Positions 35,946 to 49,607 are shown, counted from the stretch's first letter. The stretch is DNA of 64,000 bases from Stictocephala bisonia (GCA_035578905.1 JAQJVL010000806.1:1-64000), one strand, 5' to 3'. Numbers and translations are program-made. The notes: generated from the letters alone by a model not told the origin.

Positions 35946-36465
35946 TCAGTTTACTGAGTAACACAATTATTACTACGTCAGTTTACTGAGTAATAAAATT
36001 ATTACTACATCAGTTTACTTAGTAATACAATTATTACTACGTTAGTTTACTGAGTAATACAATTATTGCTACGTCATTCTACTGAGTAATACAATTATTA
36101 CTACGTCAGTTTACTGAGTAATACAATTATTAATACGTCAGCTTACTTAGTAATACAATTATTACTACGTCAGTTTACTGAGTAATACAATTATTAATAC
36201 GTCAGTTTACTTAGTAATACAATTATTACTACGTCAGTTTACTGAGTAATACAATTATTACTACGTCAGTTTACTGAGTAATACAATTATTACTACGTCA
36301 GTTTACTGAGTAATACAATTATTACTACGTCAGTTTACTGAGTAATACAAATATTACCACGTCAGTTTACTGAGTAATACAATTATTACTACGTCAGTTT
36401 ACTGAGTAATACAATTATTACTACGTCAGTTTTCTGAGTAATACAATTATTACTACGTCAGTTTA
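35946..36465 (+). repeat. 32-bp minisatellite, about 16 copies
   Basis: Repeats of tcagtttactgagtaatac followed by aattattactacg, with few substitutions. It forms one homogeneous block with no counterpart elsewhere in the window. Confidence 0.95.
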
Positions 36466-37014
36466 ATAAATGGGGAGATTAAATTGGCAACACTTAATCA
36501 GCGAACAGTTGAGGAGAGATATGTACACCATTTCAGTTAATTGGTTGAACACAGGTCAATCATCCGTTTGACCCTTGACACACGGGAGGCACCTCCGTCA
36601 TTGGTGAAAGCCTGGTGCTCTCTAGATACAATTGGCCCACTTTGAAATAAAAAACCACACTTTCGTATACATAAATAAACAATCTTGCAGTTATATAGTA
36701 ATCATTTTTGTATTGTGACGTTCATATTTATTGTATTTATACCAGTACTCAATATAACTAAGAAACCATTTACAATGAAGAACCCACACGTGTAATTCAG
36801 GCCATCTTATGACTACATTTCCTCACTATTACCAAGTTGTAATTTTCATGCTTGCTGACTGAATGGAGATTTCTTGAACTTTTAAAATGAGCAAAGTTAA
36901 ATTTTTAACATCCAAAATATTTTCCCCAGTAGTATCTGAACTTAAAATCGCAAATAAACTGAGAACTCAGCACTAAATATTTGTTTGTCGTTTTTTAATA
37001 CTTTGCAGCCGGAA

Positions 37015-37225
37015 ACATAATACACCACCCTCACTTGACAATCCATTTGTGCAAAAAATGATAATACAAATACGCGGAAGAGAATATTTCCAACCAACTG
37101 TGTTCAATATATCGGCGGAAAAACAATACACTGCGCTCACTTGACAATCCATTTGAGCAAAAAACGATAATACACATACGTGGAAGAGAATATTTCCAAC
37201 CAACTGTGTTCATTGTTCCCATAAA
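37015..37225. repeat. 106-bp tandem duplication
   Basis: Two copies marked by cttgacaatccatttg at 37034 and 37140, both running to ttccaaccaactgtgttca. They produce two overlapping short minus-strand frames that are otherwise unsupported. Confidence 0.85.
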
Positions 37226-38960
37226 TCCAGCCATTAATCTCTCTATCCTTCGCAGCACTTTTTATATATCTGGTGCTACAGGAGGACTGACCTTTTCACT
37301 AGATCTGAACTTTAATTATAAAAATATTAATATTTAATATATTGCTACAACGTATATACATAAAACAAAATTAAAACGTGTTTAAACTTAAAGGAAGATT
37401 TTTAATTGAAGTTATAGAAATCACATATACATATATGTATAGGCTCAAAAAAATACACAAGTGTTTCGATTAAAATTCGTCCTATTCCTACTTTCCATAT
37501 AAACATTAATATCTATTGTGATCTGCATAAAATTTTATATTTTTATACTCAAAATAAGATTTTGAGAACGACAATTGAAATAAATATTATCATTTTAAAA
37601 GTCAAACATATTAACGATATTAAAAAGTAGACATTTCTTCCATTTTGGTTTAGTTGTTATTTAGTAGTAAAAATAACAAAACAGGTAAAGAAATTAATTG
37701 ACCAATGAAAACTATTTGTCATTTAAACACTCAATGTCATATACACGTGCAAATTCAATTAGTGGAATGTAATAGCATGTATTTTATACGCGTACACCTA
37801 ATTTATTTAAAGTTCACAACAATTAACTATATGTTATTTATCATTAATTAACATCCAAAATTGATAATGTTTGTGAGAGTTAACGGAAAATAAAGAAAAA
37901 CGTGCCTATGATAAAGGTAAAGAAATTGTTTAAATGACGCTATTGGGAATTCGTTTAAAACTAATCTTTCTTAATTAATTTTGTTAGTGTGCTTAGTTTA
38001 AGTAGCATTTTCTGTAAGAGCTGGCGGGCACACCATCTCTGGGTGTTGGGACCTTGAGCTTGAGTTACGATATAGCGCAGGATCGGATACTCGCATTGAC
38101 TGGCAGGATTCAAATTACGTAATATCAGTAGTATTCATATTGTAGCCTATTGTACTAACTAACATTCTTTACTTTACACTCTCCGCTCTAGTTAATAGTC
38201 TATAGGCAATTAGCAGTGTAAACGTAAAACAAGGTCAGCCTATCCTGAAAAAAAAAAAAAAAAAAAAAAACAGCCTTCTGTTTAGTTATGTTTATAAATA
38301 ATTTAACTCTTTGTAGTGTCCATCCCTTAAAGGATTAGCTAACGTAATTAAACGAAGGTGGTTTTTTGGAGGTTATAAAAATATTTTCCAATCATCATTA
38401 TTAGTTCTGAGCTTCAGCATTATTATTTTAGAGTTTTATTTTTTATTACATTTCGAGCCTATTTAAAAAGCCAGAAGTTATATAAGGAAATAGCTTCGTA
38501 AAAACATTCTTTATATTTGAATGTACTGTATAAGAAATATCTCAAGTTATCAAATACGTTTTGTTAACAGAAAATATTATTAATTTGATCTTACTCTTAT
38601 ATGTATGTAGAATTTGATTATTTATATGTTTATGGAATGTTAACATATACTACAGTTGGAACGAATGTTTAAATACTAAACATAATATATTATAATAAAG
38701 ATAAAACATCTACATGTAGTTTTGTGTTCCACTGTATTTAGAGAACTACAATAATAGTATCTTTGGTGAAACATCATAACCTCTTTTTTTGTTTCTTATA
38801 GCCTCCGGAATTTAGAGCTAATGAATACGTTTTTGTCATATGAAACTGTATAGAGATGTTATATAAATAAATACCGTATATTTTTTTCTTAAGTAAAATA
38901 CATTTAAATTATTGTCTGATAGTTTTATATTATTTTTGTATCTATAATTTTTCAAATATG

Positions 38961-38961
<1 letters not shown>

Positions 38962-38994
<33 letters not shown>
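38962..38994. repeat. (AT)n microsatellite
   Basis: About 16 uninterrupted AT dinucleotides. Confidence 0.95.
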
Positions 38995-38996
<2 letters not shown>

Positions 38997-39230
38997 GTAT
39001 TTAATTTATAATTAAACTGGCAGTAAATTTGAGTTTAACTGGCATCGTTCACGTAATTTATCATGCTATATTTTTTAATTGAATGATTAATAACTATAAT
39101 AAATAGTTGTGAAAAATTAACACAAACACTGTTTTGAATTTGTGTTTAATTTATTAGTCTTGTTAATCCAGAGGATAAAAGACTTAAAAATTTACAAAAA
39201 AACAAGTCATTAATCAATAATGCTTTGTAT

Positions 39231-41655
39231 ATAAACTGTACAGAACGTTCCACGAGAACAGTCATACAACCACCATCGAAAAGGGGCCAGAAAGAACATG
39301 TTAACTCCTAATCTACATAGCACTGCCTAATATAAACTGTACAGAACGTTCCACGAGAACAGTCATACAACCACCATCGAAAAGGGGACAGAAAGAACAT
39401 GTTAACTCCTAATCTACATAGCACTGCCTAATATAAACTGTACAGAACGTTCCACGAGAACAGTCATACAACCACCATCGAAAAGGGGACAGAAAGAACA
39501 TGTTAACTCCTAATCTACATAGCACTGCCTAATATAAACTGTACAGAACGTTCCACGAGAACAGTCATACAACCACCATCGAAAAGGGGACAGAAAGAAC
39601 ATGTTAACTCCTAATCTACATAGCACTGCCTAATATAAACTGTACAGAACGTTCCACGAGAACAGTCATACAACCACCATCGAAAAGGGGACAGAAAGAA
39701 CATGTTAACTCCTAATCTACATAGCACTGCCTAATATAAACTGTACAGAACGTTCCACGAGAACAGTCATACAACCACCATCGAAAAGGGGACAGAAAGA
39801 ACATGTTAACTCCTAATCTACATAGCACTGCCTAATATAAACTGTACAGAACGTTCCACGAGAACAGTCATACAACCACCATCGAAAAGGGGACAGAAAG
39901 AACATGTTAACTCCTAATCTACATAGAACTGCCTAATATAAACTGTACAGAACGTTCCACGAGAACAGTCATACAACCACCATCGAAAAGGGGACAGAAA
40001 GAACATGTTAACTCCTAATCTACATAGCACTGCCTAATATAAACTGTACACAACGTTCCACGAGAACAGTCATACAACCACCATCGAAAAGGGGACAGAA
40101 AGAACATGTTAACTCCTAATCTACATAGAACTGCCTAATATAAACTGTACATAACGTTCCACGAGAACAGTCATACAACCACCATCGAAAAGGGGACAGA
40201 AATAACATGTTAACTCCTAATCTACATAGCACTGCCTAATATAAACTGTACAGAAGGTTCCACGAGAACAGTCATACAACCACCATCGAAAAGGGGACAG
40301 AAAGAACATGTTAACTCCTAATCTACATAGCACTGCCTAATATAAACTGTACAGAACGTTCCACGAGAACAGTCATACAACCACCATCGAAAAGGGGACA
40401 GAAAGAACATGTTAACTCCTAATATACATAGCACTGCCTAATATAAACTGTACATAACGTTCCACGAGAACAGTCATACAACCACCTTCGAAAAGGGGAC
40501 AGAAAGAACATGTTAACTCCTAATCTACATAGCACTGCCTAATATAAACTGTACATAACGTTCCACGAGAACAGTCATACAACCACCATCGAAAAGGGGA
40601 CAGAAAGAACATGTTAACTCCTAATCTACATAGCACTGCCTAATATAAACTGTACAGAACGTTCCACGAGAACAGTCATACAACCACCATCGAAAAGGGG
40701 ACAGAAAGAACATGTTAACTCCTAATCTACATAGCACTGCCTAATATAAACTGTACATAACGTTCCACGAGAACAGTCATACAACCACCATCGAAAAGGG
40801 GACAGAAAGAACATGTTAACTCCCAATCTACATAGAACTGCCTAATATAAACTGTACAGAACGTTCCACGAGAACAGTCATACAACCACCATCGAAAAGG
40901 GGACAGAAAGAACATGTCAACTCCTAATCTACATAGAACTGCCTAATATAAACTGTACAGAACGTTCCACGAGAACAGTCATACAACCACCATCGAAAAG
41001 GGGACAGAAAGAACATGTTAACTCCTAATCTACATAGCACTGCCTAATATAAACTGTACAGAACGTTCCACGAGAACAGTCATACAACCACCATCGAAAA
41101 GGGGACAGAAAGAACATGTTAACTCCTAATCTACATAGCACTGCCTAATATAAACTGTACATAACGTTCCACGAGAACAGTCATACAACCACCATCGAAA
41201 AGGTGACAGAAAGAACATGTTAACTCCTAATCTACATAGCACTGCCTAATATAAACTGTACATAACGTTCCACGAGAACAGTCATACAACCACCATCGAA
41301 AAGGGGACAGAAAGAACATGTTAACTCCTAATCTACATAGCACTGCCTAATATAAACTGTACATAACGTTCCACGAGAACAGTCATACAACCACCATCGA
41401 AAAGGGGACAGAAAGAACATGTTAACTCCTAATCTACATAGAACTGCCTAATATAAACTGTACAGAACGTTCCACGAGAACAGTCATACAACCACCATCG
41501 AAAAGGGGACAGAAAGAACATGTTAACTCCTAATCTACATAGAACTGCCTAATATAAACCTTACAGAACGTTCCACGAGAACAGTCATACAACCACCATC
41601 GAAAAGGGGACAGGAAGAACATGTTAACTCCTAATCTACATAGAACTGCCTAATC
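39231..41655 (+). repeat. 101-bp satellite, block 1, 24 copies
   Basis: The exact 101-bp period was counted from ataaactgta starts at 39231 and 39332. The 24 copies are almost identical. Diagnostic positions are tacaGaacg versus tacaTaacg and catagCactg versus catagAactg. The first eight copies all carry the G form; later copies mix both. The G form creates an inverted GAAcgTTC pair followed by GAAC. Confidence 0.97.
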
Positions 41656-44244
41656 AGACAGTTATTATATGTATATTAATTTTTTACTTAAATTTGTAGC
41701 AATATCTTAGATCTATTGTTCCGTTCTATCATCACCAGATATATAGAACGGTGGGTTGAGAGTATTAAACGTTTTGATGAAAAATAAAAGAAAAAAAACA
41801 CGATTTCATGATTTTAGAATGAGGTAGGCCTATTTGGATTTTATAACCTAGTTTTATTTATAGCTCTCAAAAAAGTTGAATAAAAATGGTTTCATCTGAA
41901 GGATGGACGTGTTGGTCTTTGCAATGAACTAAGCAAGCTTTGATAAAACTATAATAATTAATTACACCTCAAAACACTAAGAAAAATTAAAAGTAATGAA
42001 AAAACAGTTAAAATTTTGGCATGAATTTGAATTTTTATAAGTGTACGAAAATATGTGCTCAAGGTACACTTCTAGTGTTCCAATAATAGACTGGTTTACA
42101 GTTGTGAATATTGATCACTCTGGAATAGTCGCTATTTTTAGTTGTTGATATTTGGATGACGTCATATGCAGCCATGTGTAGCCTCAAGTAGTTTTGTAAA
42201 CTGACATAACACAAGGAAAATTGTGTTTATCGGTATAGTATATGCAAAATGAAATGGTAAGCAACCGAAAAAACAACTGAACTTCACACAAACTGTTACA
42301 TTGAAGGGCGTTTTAATTCGTGTTAACTGATGCGGATTAGTCTTTCCTGTTCATGTCAAACCACGTCATTTACAGGGATAAACGAGTGATAAACTATATA
42401 AACATATTCGGCCATTGTTGTAACAAACGCCCAAACATATACAGTACACATCCAAACAACACACTTACACATTGATTATATAAGTAGCCTTTTAAGTTTT
42501 CAAAGATATTATTTATTATTAAATACAAATGTTTGGGTTATTTACAATTTTGGGATATATCGTTACATTTATTTAAGAACTTTGCTCCTTAATTGGAAGA
42601 ACTCATCATTAGTAACATAGAATACAACATCTCATCTACATCATTCTCACTTACCACTTACTGTGACCAACACTTATTGTCGAGCATATTATAAGCCTAT
42701 TATGACAATTAAGTAAAAACTGAATATCATTTTCTAAAAAATTTAAATTTAAATTGTATCACATGTTTCGACTTACTAGTCATTTTCAAGTGTCATTCAA
42801 GTGTATAAATCAAATATACAGTATAATAATTCTTAAATAAATGGAAAAGAACTAATATATATTTCGAAACATATATATAAGTTGAAACATGTTGTGATAC
42901 AATTTAAATTTAAATTTTTTAGAAGAGGATACTCAGTTAACACTTAATTAAGTCATAATAATAAATAAGTAGCCCTAGTTCTTAATATGATATTATTATA
43001 AGCCTATTATATAGATATATTTTTTTATGAATATTGAATGTATACAATCTAAATACAATAAAACTAAAGTGAACAAAGTAGTATATATTATCCTGTTTGG
43101 ATGGCCAATAATTAAATAGGGTGTACCTGAGACATGATACTTTCCATACCTGAAACAAAAATGAACAAAATTAGGAATATAAAAGGTAATAAAGACATAC
43201 GTGGTTGTGAATATTTTTGAAAGGAAGTAAATAATTACTATTATTATAATACATAATTTATAGAATGTAGATTAATCACCATACAACTGTAAGATAACTA
43301 CAAAATAAAATTTTAACCATCCATTGTGTAAAATATGGCATATTTAATTAATGCCATTGAAAATGTAAGATTCTTTATTTAAAATCTAAGTTAGTGACTT
43401 TGTAAAATACCAGTTTACCATATTATTTGTAAATTTGTAGAATTTGAGTTAGTCTCCATTAATAAGTAGGTCAGTGACCACATGTATATTGAAGGACAAA
43501 TTACCTTCAATTTCTACAATACTAAACAATGTAAATAAAGCATCATTAAAATCTAAAATTAAAATAGAAAACTAAACGGTATTCATTACTTGAAAACATC
43601 TACACGTATATTATATTGACATTAAATTATATTTTAAGAATAACTGAAATTTACAATAGATGGCATTTTTTAAGTTCTAATCCTCACTAACCTTTCATAT
43701 CAAATATTTATGGTTTTGAAAAATTGTAATTTTAAGCAGTAGTGTCATACTTGTTACTGAACTAAATAACATCGTAGTAAGTGTTATACTATCATGTTGA
43801 AAATAACGCATTCTACCCTAGTAACCATTGTTTTACGTATCGTATTGCAATTAAACATCAGGAAGAGGATTTACACACAAACCACCCCGGGGACTTGTAT
43901 CTACGTGCTAGCAATGTCAGTAGATAAAGGCCCTTTGTTACACAGTTTAGTTTGGCCAGGGGCATTGTAGTGTAATATACTGTAGTGTCGAAAATTGATT
44001 ACACTGAGAAATATCGATGGTATCTACCAGATACTAGTGATCAAATACGTGTTAAAAAAATAATTGATGTAATTTAAACATATATCAATGTAAACCATAC
44101 ACTTTATTCAAATACCTAATGTTTGGACAAACTAGTTTATTTTAATAGTTAAAATTATATATTTTGTATGACAAACGGTCTGATTTTATATACTTTTAAA
44201 CAAAATTATCAAATGATATTCGAAAAATAACACTTGCGTTAAAA
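41656..44244. other. 2.6-kb unique stretch between the two 101-bp satellite blocks
   Basis: No gene seen. It includes a 9-bp stem-loop (ccgttctat/atagaacgg, 41721-41751) just after the satellite edge and the inverted pair at 42690-42965. It either was inserted into a once-continuous array or separates two independent blocks. Confidence 0.6.
42690..42965. repeat. Inverted repeat pair with 85-bp arms
   Basis: Left arm about 42690-42770 and right arm about 42879-42965 are reverse complements, sharing the core of alternating ttaaattt with ttgtatcac. The left arm read on the minus strand gives TTGAAAATGACT..AGTCGAAAC, a stem-loop plus GAAAC layout like that in Penelope-type elements. Probably a foldback remnant. 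Confidence 0.7.
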
Positions 44245-44935
44245 TAATCTACATAGCACTGCCTAATATAAACTGTACATAACGTTCCACGAGAACAGTC
44301 ATACAACCACCATCGAAAAGGGGACAGAAAGAACATGTTAACTCCTAATCTACATAGCAATGCCTAATATAAACTGTACATAACGTTCCACGAGAACAGT
44401 CATACAACCACCATCGAAAAGGGGACAGAAAGAACATGTTAACTCCTAATCTACATAGAACTGCCTAATATAAACTGTACATAACGTTCCAAGAGAACAG
44501 TCATACAACCACCATCGAAAAGGGGACAGAAAGAACATGTTAACTCCTAATCTACATAGCACTGCCTAATATAAACTGTACATAACGTTCCACGAGAACA
44601 GTCATACAACCACCATCGAAAAGGGGACAGAAAGAACATGTTAACTCCTAATCTACATAGCACTGCCTAATATAAACTGTACATAACGTTCCACGAGAAC
44701 AGTCATACAACCACCATCGAAAAGGTGACAGAAAGAACATGTTAACTCCTAATCTACATAGCACTGCCTAATATAAACTGTACATAACGTTCCACGAGAA
44801 CAGTCATACAACCACCATCGAAAAGGGGACAGAAAGAACATGTTAACTCCTAATCTACATAGCACTGCCTACTATAAACTGTACATAACTTTCCACGAGA
44901 ACAGTCATACAACCACTATCGAAAAGGGGGGCGAA
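44245..44935 (+). repeat. 101-bp satellite, block 2, about 7 copies, cut by the gap
   Basis: Same satellite and orientation as block 1, but all visible copies carry the T form (tacaTaacg). The last copy before the gap decays (ataactttcc, gaaaaggggggcg), as expected at a collapsed assembly edge. Confidence 0.95.
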
Positions 44936-45035
44936 NNNNNNNNNNNNNNNNNNNNNNNNNNNNNNNNNNNNNNNNNNNNNNNNNNNNNNNNNNNNNNNNN
45001 NNNNNNNNNNNNNNNNNNNNNNNNNNNNNNNNNNN
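44936..45035. other. Assembly gap (100 N)
   Basis: Exactly 100 N, a conventional placeholder for unknown length, between the 101-bp and 86-bp satellites. The true distance may be much larger. Confidence 1.
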
Positions 45036-45552
45036 ATGATCGGCCCAAAACCGTAGTCTGAATTACGCGAGGAACTCCTTTTTTCCCGCGAAACGGAGTG
45101 AGGGGCATCTCGTGTGCCGTATGAATCGGCCCACAACCGAAGTCTGAATCACGCGAGAAACTACTGTTTTCCCACATAACGGAGTGAGGGGCATCTCGTG
45201 TGCCGTATGAATCGGCCCAAAACCGTAGTCTGAATTACGCGAGGAACTACTTTTTTCCCGCGAAACGGAGTGAGGGGCATCTCGTGTGCCGTATGAATCG
45301 GCCCACAACCGTAGTCTGAATCACGCGAGGAACTATTTTTTTCTCACGAAACGGAATGAGGGGCATCTAGTGTGTCGTATGAATCGGCCCACAACCGTAG
45401 TCTGAATCATGCGAGGAACTTTTTTCTCCCACGAAACGGAATGAGGGGCATCTCGTGTGTCGTATAAATCGGCCCACATCCGTAGTCTGAATCACGCGAG
45501 GAACTATGTTTTTCCCACGAAACGGAGTGAGGGGCATCTCGTGTGTCGTTGA
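45036..45552 (-). repeat. 86-bp satellite, about 6 copies, inverted relative to 29952-30262
   Basis: Reverse complement of the left 86-bp repeats; landmarks gtagtctgaat recur every 85-86 bp. It ends at gtgtcgttgacg, about 45552. Copies are more diverged than those on the left. Confidence 0.9.
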
Positions 45553-46713
45553 CGAACAGTCAACACAGTTTCCTTGTGATGAAGTCATGGCTCCGTCTGT
45601 TTTAAGATTTATATTTAATACAATTTACTGTTTGATGTATTTCATTGGTCGTCTACATAAAATTTGTTTTCTTGATAAAAACTGTAATTATTTTTTATCT
45701 TTTATTGAAAAGAATAAATCAATAATACATTTTTACTTCAGTGAAGTATATTTAGCTACAGTTTTAAAAGTGATTTATTATATTTTATATGTAAATAGAA
45801 AACTGAAATGTAAAATTAATTGTTACTGATATGGTATGGTATACGTTGAAATAGGAAATCTATACATTTTCAAATAAGTATATTGTGGGAAAATGCTATT
45901 AGTTTACTAACCTGCGGTAAAGTTAATATGATTTTGAGAGTTATGTGGACATAAAAAACCTTATTAAAATGTTACCTTAATAAAATTTTAAAATAAGCAG
46001 AGCCAAGTTAATATTTATGTGTAGTGTATTTAAAATATTAATTTTAAGTCCACTGTTTTCAAACTGCAAATCAAGAACGATAATCTGTGTTCACAGACCT
46101 TATAAATAGCAACTCAAGCTTAAACTGCTTATAAAATAAGCATGAAACTGCTTTATTGTTTATTTCCAAAGAAAATCGTGTTTTATTAGAATATTAAAAA
46201 TATATATCAAACGAGGTTGGTACCTTATAATATTATATTGCTTTCAGTGGCAAATATGTTTAATAAATACTAGTTAGGGATATCAACTATTGAACTGAGA
46301 CTTCTCAAAAATGACTAAGTGGGGTTTTCTTGTGTTGCACAAGACCAAGACAATACCATTTAATACTCTTATACAACAGATCCTGTTATAAAGAAGGTAA
46401 ATGATAAAACTACGTGTGTTAATCATGGGATTACAGAACAAAACACTGTCCACACTTAAATGAATATGTCTTCATAAAACGGAAACCCATTATATTCTAA
46501 ATTGTTAAAGCAATAAACATGTAGAAATTGAAAAAATATCTATCACTCAAGTGTAATGCTTTTAGAAATTTCCTGCTAACCTTAAAACCTTTCGAAAGTC
46601 TTCTGAGTCCGGACTGATCAACAATATTTATCTAAACATGACGCTGCATTAACAATCTTGACGTTCTCGATATTGTGTGAAAATTATCTCCTTGGCCTAA
46701 ATTGATCTAAATT
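45553..46713. other. AT-rich sequence, no gene seen
   Basis: A 107-codon frame at 45506-45829 starts inside the satellite and is AT-driven (Lys, Asn, Tyr, Ile, Phe), without recognisable motifs. I do not consider it a gene. Confidence 0.5.
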
Positions 46714-47232
46714 TCAGTTTCCCTTTTCATACAGATATCTACTATATACAGTTTCTCTTCTCGTACAAACATATACAATATAAAGTGTCCCTTTTCTTAC
46801 AAATATCTACAATATACAGTTTCCCTTTTTCATAAAGATATCTACAATATACCGTTTTCCTTCTCATACAGCCTAGTACAATATACAGTTTCCCTTCTCA
46901 TACAGATATGTACAATATACATTTTCCCTTCTCATACAGATATCTACAATATACAGTTTCCCTTTTCATAAAGATATCTGCAATATACAGTTTTCCTTCT
47001 CATACAGCCTACTACAATATACACTTTCCCTTCTCATACAGATATCTACAATATACAGTTTACCTTCTCATACAGCCATCTAAAATATACAGTTTCCATT
47101 TTCATACAGCCATACATAAATAAACAGTTTCCCTTCTCATACAGTCATCTAAAATATACAGTTTCCTTCTTACACAGTAATTTACAATACAACGTTTACC
47201 TTCTCATACAGCCATCTACAATATGCAGTTTC
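46714..47232 (+). repeat. 34-bp minisatellite, about 15 copies
   Basis: Repeats of tctacaatatacagtttccc with ttctcatacagata, moderately diverged. Present only on the right side between the 86-bp satellite and the arm. Confidence 0.9.
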
Positions 47233-47974
47233 AGGTATCAAAATTCAATCTTTAGATATCCTGCTGTCTTTATGATGTGTAATCTTCAGTAGTATCGATG
47301 CGAAACTTGCCAAAGAAGCGCTAGATTGTAATTAGTCGTACCAGCTACTTCAGCATGCTTATTTATAGTACTATTTATTTATTTATTTAACATTAAGACG
47401 CCATTTCTCAAGAAGTGGGTGAGTCTAATGCCTCAGATAAATGAGTGTACTCTAAGTTACTAAAGGCAGCTAGCCCGTATAATGGGGCATGTATAAATTC
47501 CAGTAGTCAGAGCCCCTAATTACCTACAGCTTATCGTGGAATCCGAACCAATAAGTATTGGTTTAATTTCTATAGTGACACTACAGGATAGATATCTAGT
47601 GTTCAAGTCAATAACAACTATTGACGGCATGTTGGTAATAAGAGGTCTAAGAATAGAACATATCACCTATAATCTCCATAACACTTAGCCTCAAAGTATC
47701 TGATTTCAGCATAACTACAATTATTTTTAGCTTTATACTGATTTAATTGAAACAAGATATTTTACATAATAAGCATGGATTTATACTTAATATTAACGAT
47801 TTTTAGCAGCACACCTATCCAGGCTCATATTCAGTGTACATCAGCGCTAATAAAATTCTTATTGTGCCCCCTCCTTCCCCACCCCTATTACAGAGGCCAA
47901 AGTAAATTCAAGTTGGTTTGTACACAGGTTTTTGCACTATTTTAAATTGCTAAATATTTAAATCTATTTAGATT

Positions 47975-48190
47975 GTGACATTTCATTCTAATGTTTACCA
48001 CTTCCATCAAGCCTCGTTACAGTTGTGGCGTGATAGTTATCGAGATTTCAGTAATAAGGCTAGTGACCAGTTTTTAGAAAATGCCAGCAACCGAATGGGA
48101 GCAACACCTTGCTTAACAAGCCAAACATATATCATATCATTGTACCATATCAAATATAGCGGGTCGTGGTTTTATCAATGCCAATATTAA
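47975..48190 (+). other. Exon-like stretch, 71 codons, unrecognised
   Basis: The frame includes QASLQLWRDSYRDFSNKASDQ and reads like ordinary protein in composition, with a plausible splice acceptor (atttag) just upstream near 47970. The left-arm counterpart (about 29235-29395) keeps most of the residues but has a 4-base length difference near its start. I cannot identify it; it could be a fragment of a transposon or of an old gene. Confidence 0.25.
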
Positions 48191-48681
48191 CATTAGTAGA
48201 CCTTTAATCTGTGGTCATACATGATAAAGTAAACTCAAAAACATGTTATGGCAAAGTTTTACCAAAACATATAAAATGTTAGTCACTGTGCGTATATAAA
48301 ATTTAAAAATGTATAATATTTTACTTCATACTTTATTATATGATAACCTCAGACCGAAGAGTCAACGTAGACCATCAGGTGGAGGATAACTCAGTTTAAG
48401 TGTAAACCGATATTTATCAGACCACCTAACGACAGTAGGAACATCCGGTGGCAGCCCAACACATAATTAGAGGTTTAAATTAGCTGTGAAGTGCTGCCAG
48501 CTAGAACCCAAACGGAAAAACAGATGAGCCGCATGCACCCTTGCGTCACCATCTGAGCACATAATGATGACCCCCTAAGGTAAACGTCAGTTTGGATAAT
48601 TGTCACAGTAACTATTCGTCAAAATAATAAAGGATTCAAAACATTTAAGAAGTTAAATATGATAATAAATATAGATGTATA

Positions 48682-49607
48682 CGTGGTATGATCATCATCA
48701 ACGTACGTATATATGTGGGTGGAAGTGTCTTCACCAGCGTACGTATATAAGGGGCAGGGAGGGTCATCACCAACATGCGTGTATGCATGAGTGGAAGGAT
48801 CATCATCTACGTACGTATATATTTGAGTGGAAGTGTCTTCATCAACTTACGGATATAAGGGGTAGGGAGGGCTTCACCAACATGCGTGTATGCATGAGTG
48901 GAAGGATCATCATCTACGTACGTATATATTTGAGTGGAAGTGTCTTCATCAACGTACGTATATAAGGGGCAGGGAGGGTCATCACCAACATGCGTGTATG
49001 CATGAGTGGAAGGATCATCATCTACGTACGTATATATTTGAGTGGAAGTGTCTTCATCAACGTACGGATATAAGGGGTAGGGAGGGCTTCACCAACATGC
49101 GTGTATGCATGAGTGGAAGGATCATCATCTACGTACGTATATATTTGAGTGGAAGTGTCTTCACCAACGTACGGATATAAGGGGTAGGGAGGGCTTCACC
49201 AACATGCGTGTATGCATGAGTGGAAGGATCATCATCTACGTACGTATATATTTGAGTGGAAGTGTCTTCACCAACGTACGGATATAAGGGGTAGGGAGGG
49301 CTTCACCAACATGCGTGTATGCATGAGTGGAAGGATCATCATCTACGTACGTATATATTTGAGTGGAAGTGTCTTCACCAACGTACGGATATAAGGGGTA
49401 GGGAGGGCTTCACCAACATGCGTGTATGCATGAGTGGAAGGATCATCATCAACGTACGTATATATGTGGGTGGAAGTGTCTTCACTAACGTACGGATATA
49501 GGTGGCAGGTAGGGTCATCAACAACATGCGTGTATGCATGAGTGGAAGGATCATCATCTACGTACGTATATATTTGAATGGAAGTGTCTTCATCAACGTA
49601 CGTATAT
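48682..49607 (+). repeat. 107-bp minisatellite, about 8.6 copies (right arm)
   Basis: Period 107 bp measured on the catgcgtgtatgcatgagtg landmark. Expanded from under three copies in the left arm. Each unit contains the palindromes ACGTACGT and TGCATGCA-like ATGCAT. Because 107 is not a multiple of three, long frames cross units only by chance. Confidence 0.95.

Larger units (their letters stand above)
36466..39230. other. AT-rich centre sequence, no gene seen
   Basis: Only minor features: a 106-bp tandem duplication (37015-37225), a run of about 23 A at 38249-38270 and an (AT)n microsatellite at 38962-38994. Poly-A after tcctg could mark an old retroposed end, but no element is recognisable upstream. 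Confidence 0.6.

Noticed and set aside
41721..41751. 9-bp stem-loop as a terminator or Helitron end
   Set aside because: No element boundary or transcription unit accompanies it; hairpins of this size are expected by chance in long AT-rich DNA.
45506..45829. 107-codon frame beginning in the 86-bp satellite
   Set aside because: It starts inside repeat sequence and is composed of AT-rich codons with no motif.
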